DNA from: Thermoplasmatota archaeon
Lineage (GTDB): Archaea > Thermoplasmatota > Penumbrarchaeia > Penumbrarchaeales > Penumbrarchaeaceae
Direction: 5' to 3'
DNA length: 6,784 bases
NCBI GenBank assembly: GCA_030600725.1
Contig: JAUVLN010000116.1
Coordinates: forward strand, 1 to 6,784
In this document: piece by piece, positions 4,991 to 6,784 of the stretch
How the letters are laid out: each line of letters opens with the position of its first letter
How positions within the stretch are numbered: position 1 is the stretch's first letter
Position numbers and translations under genes: made by a program
The notes under the pieces: model-generated
What the model saw: the letters and a program-made list of their open reading frames with translations, nothing else
Told to the model about the DNA's origin: nothing
The model's database searches: none

Positions 4991-6724
4991 CTACAGCCTA
5001 TCCCTCAACATCATCACGACGACGTCAAGGTCGAGCTCGAACGCGGATATCGGTGCGGTCAGCTCCATCTCCGCGATCATCCGGGGGTGTATCTCCCCGA
5101 AGTGGCCTATGGGGACGAGGTCCCCTTCCAGCTCGGGGAAGGGGCCGTCCGTCGTTCTTTCCAGCTCCGTGAAGACCGCCCCTCCCCTCCCTTTGATATA
5201 ACACCCCAGCGGAGCCTCGCCGAGTACGAACGGCAGGTCAAGGCCCTCCAGCATCTTGAGCACTAGACCTTTCACGTCCGTGAAGGAGGCCCTGTTACCC
5301 ACTGAAACACATCCCAGTACCTTGCCCGATCGATTCATGGACATCACATCGGCGATCTCGAAGATCCTCTGGGGCAGGTCGCGGTGCTTGTTCGCCTTGA
5401 GGAGCGCCATGAGCGACGGGATGGAGGAGATCCTCATCATGGTATGTTCGGTGGTGATCGGGTTTATGATCCTGGCATGTTCCATATCCCCGCGTCCCAT
5501 CAGATCGAACTGCTGTTCCTCGTTGGAGAGGGAGATCGTCCTGACCTCCTGGAATCCCTGCCCCACCATTGTTTCCCTGATAAGCCTTGATAGTTTACTG
5601 ATATGGAGATCTGATGCGACATTGTAGGCATGGGAGCTTGTACCAGGGAAGTTGTCGAATCCGTATCCTATCGATATATCCTCCGCGATATCCGCCTGGT
5701 GAAGGATATCACCACGCCACGGGGGGACGCTCACAAAGAGCCTATCATCATCTCCGATATACGGGCAGAATCCCATCCTGGAAAGGGATCTTGAGATCTC
5801 GGTGTTATCCATGTCAAGGCCCAACCAGGTGTTGGCCCATTCCCGGTCCACCGGCCATTTACTCCAGGTATATTCAGGCCAATTTCCGGTCTTCAGGCCT
5901 TTTTCCGAGAAATCGTTACTATCGGGATATTCGATCCGAACGCTCTCCACCTTTCCCCCCCTGGAAATGAGCTGTGAGCAGAAGAGGTTCACGGCCAGGG
6001 AGACCGCGGACCTGTCCCATCCCGTGCAATCCACGAAGATATCCCTGGTCTCCTGCGTGACCTTGGTCAGTTCGCCGTTGATTATCGGGGGAAATGACAG
6101 GACCTGATCCTTCGAATCGATTATTATCGGATATCTATCATATCCCTTCAGGATATCCGCATAGGCGGTACCCTTCTCGTGTTCCTCCAGTATCCGTGTC
6201 AGGTTCCATTCCTCGCCCGGTTTCTGAAGGGGCACGAACTTCGTATCCCCGGGGGGTGAAGCGAAATAGCGGAAGGGGGGAACCAGCGGGGAGGCGTCGT
6301 GTATGCCTATCGCCACCTTTCTCCTCTTTCTTCCAAGGGTGATGTGCAGCTTCTCCTGAAGGTTCATTATCGAGATCATCGCGTTCTCATCCAGGGTGAC
6401 GCCCCTGACGAATGCCCCGCCGATGACCGGCCTTATATCTGCGAGGGCGGGATCCACGGAGAGTACTATCCCGCTGTCACCGGAGATGATGTGCCCCTTC
6501 ATATCCGGCTTTCCCATCCCGGAGAACTCCCTGTAGGCCCTGGCCACACCCTCCACGGAGAACAGGTCAGGCCTGTCGGGGAAGAACTCAACGGATATCT
6601 CGTTCCCCTGGACCTTTTCAACGGTGGCCCCGATCATCGGTATCTCCTCCTGGAACCTCTCAAGATCGAAACCTTCACCTACCAGGGATGCAAGATCCTC
6701 CGTATCCATATTTATTACAGGCAA
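4991..6724 (-). CDS. pheT: Phenylalanyl-tRNA synthetase beta subunit, archaeal type
   Basis: Beta chain of the (alpha-beta)2 phenylalanyl-tRNA synthetase, which charges tRNA-Phe with phenylalanine; this chain carries the editing and tRNA-contacting domains, while the catalytic chain PheS is encoded elsewhere. It has 577 aa from the TTG at 6724, normal for the archaeal/eukaryotic form and shorter than the roughly 800-aa bacterial form, which has an extra N-terminal tRNA-binding domain. Motifs: PDRPDLFSVEG (49-59); GRKRRKVAIGIHD (131-143), entering the B3/4 editing domain; the B5 motif P-W-R-x-D-I with DIAEDISIGYGFDN (334-358); the synthetase-like core with NPITTEHTMMRIS (421-433) and FEIADV (455-460); and GHFGEIHP (540-547) with FELDLDV (562-568). 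The TTG at 6724 gives the family-like N terminus MPVIN and has GGTGA (6733-6729) 4 nt upstream; an in-frame TTG at 6739 would add five residues and has no such site. The stop is TAG. It is convergent with the glycosyltransferase gene, with 4 bp between stops. Confidence 0.96.
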   Translation of the reverse strand: MPVINMDTEDLASLVGEGFDLERFQEEIPMIGATVEKVQGNEISVEFFPDRPDLFSVEGVARAYREFSGMGKPDMKGHIISGDSGIVLSVDPALADIRPVIGGAFVRGVTLDENAMISIMNLQEKLHITLGRKRRKVAIGIHDASPLVPPFRYFASPPGDTKFVPLQKPGEEWNLTRILEEHEKGTAYADILKGYDRYPIIIDSKDQVLSFPPIINGELTKVTQETRDIFVDCTGWDRSAVSLAVNLFCSQLISRGGKVESVRIEYPDSNDFSEKGLKTGNWPEYTWSKWPVDREWANTWLGLDMDNTEISRSLSRMGFCPYIGDDDRLFVSVPPWRGDILHQADIAEDISIGYGFDNFPGTSSHAYNVASDLHISKLSRLIRETMVGQGFQEVRTISLSNEEQQFDLMGRGDMEHARIINPITTEHTMMRISSIPSLMALLKANKHRDLPQRIFEIADVMSMNRSGKVLGCVSVGNRASFTDVKGLVLKMLEGLDLPFVLGEAPLGCYIKGRGGAVFTELERTTDGPFPELEGDLVPIGHFGEIHPRMIAEMELTAPISAFELDLDVVVMMLRDRL

Positions 6725-6728
6725 GATG

Positions 6729-6733
6729 TCACC
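6729..6733 (-). promoter_or_regulatory. Ribosome binding site deciding the pheT start
   Basis: On the minus strand GGTGA, complementary to the 3' end of archaeal 16S rRNA, lies 4 nt before the TTG at 6724. The alternative TTG at 6739 lies upstream of this site and has no comparable sequence. The site therefore supports initiation at 6724. Confidence 0.5.
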
Positions 6734-6755
6734 GCTCAAGAAGATAACCCGATGG

Positions 6756-6763
6756 TAAAAAAA
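6756..6763 (-). promoter_or_regulatory. Possible TATA-like element of pheT
   Basis: TTTTTTTA on the minus strand (6763-6756), preceded by the purine-rich GAAAGG, could act as a TATA box with a BRE. It would start transcription near 6733, just upstream of the GGTGA site and the TTG at 6724. The same T-run could instead end transcription of an upstream gene, and the window ends before this can be judged. Confidence 0.25.
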
Positions 6764-6784
6764 CCTTTCATCGTGTTCAAAGGG

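Noticed and set aside
4190..5760. Frequent GATATC and GGATATC words
   Set aside because: They fall in different frames on both strands and are explained by abundant Asp-Ile and related codons; no regular spacing is seen.

Overview
The window holds five protein-coding genes of a chromosome that reads as archaeal, most likely Euryarchaeota in the broad sense and possibly a Thermoplasmatota relative. The evidence is an archaeal-type phenylalanyl-tRNA synthetase beta subunit of about 577 residues, a UbiA-superfamily enzyme resembling the archaeal ether-lipid prenyltransferase, AGG-rich arginine codons, and TATA-like elements about 30 bp upstream of start codons that have no ribosome binding site. 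The lineage is an inference, because no rRNA or marker beyond PheT is present.

Layout from left to right: a hairpin plus T10 terminator (42-74) ends the minus-strand gene for a single-RRM RNA-binding protein (85-360). A 220-bp intergenic region (361-580) holds AT-rich promoter-like sequence and a 28-bp inverted repeat. The minus-strand prenyltransferase gene follows (581-1426 or 1444). Its 5' end is overlapped by about 100 bp by the largest gene, a minus-strand surface protein of 873 residues (1329-3950) with a signal peptide, a seven-bladed propeller, about four Ig-like domains and a C-terminal membrane anchor. A 121-bp divergent intergenic region with back-to-back promoters separates it from a plus-strand GT-B glycosyltransferase (4072-4986). 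That gene runs tail-to-tail, with only 4 bp between stops, into minus-strand pheT (4991-6724), whose reading frame stays open to the window edge.

The surface-protein and lipid-prenyltransferase genes are probably one transcriptional unit, since they overlap on the same strand, and both products concern the cell envelope. The divergent glycosyltransferase could act on envelope glycans or surface proteins, but nothing in the sequence fixes its substrate. The RRM gene has its own strong Shine-Dalgarno site and a factor-independent-looking terminator, and so looks like a separately expressed small RNA-binding protein. pheT is a housekeeping gene, and pheS is not visible. I see no mobile element, CRISPR array, tRNA or rRNA. 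No clearly new multi-gene system is evident. The most unusual items are the RRM protein with bacterial-style signals and the long out-of-frame overlap between the surface-protein and prenyltransferase genes.
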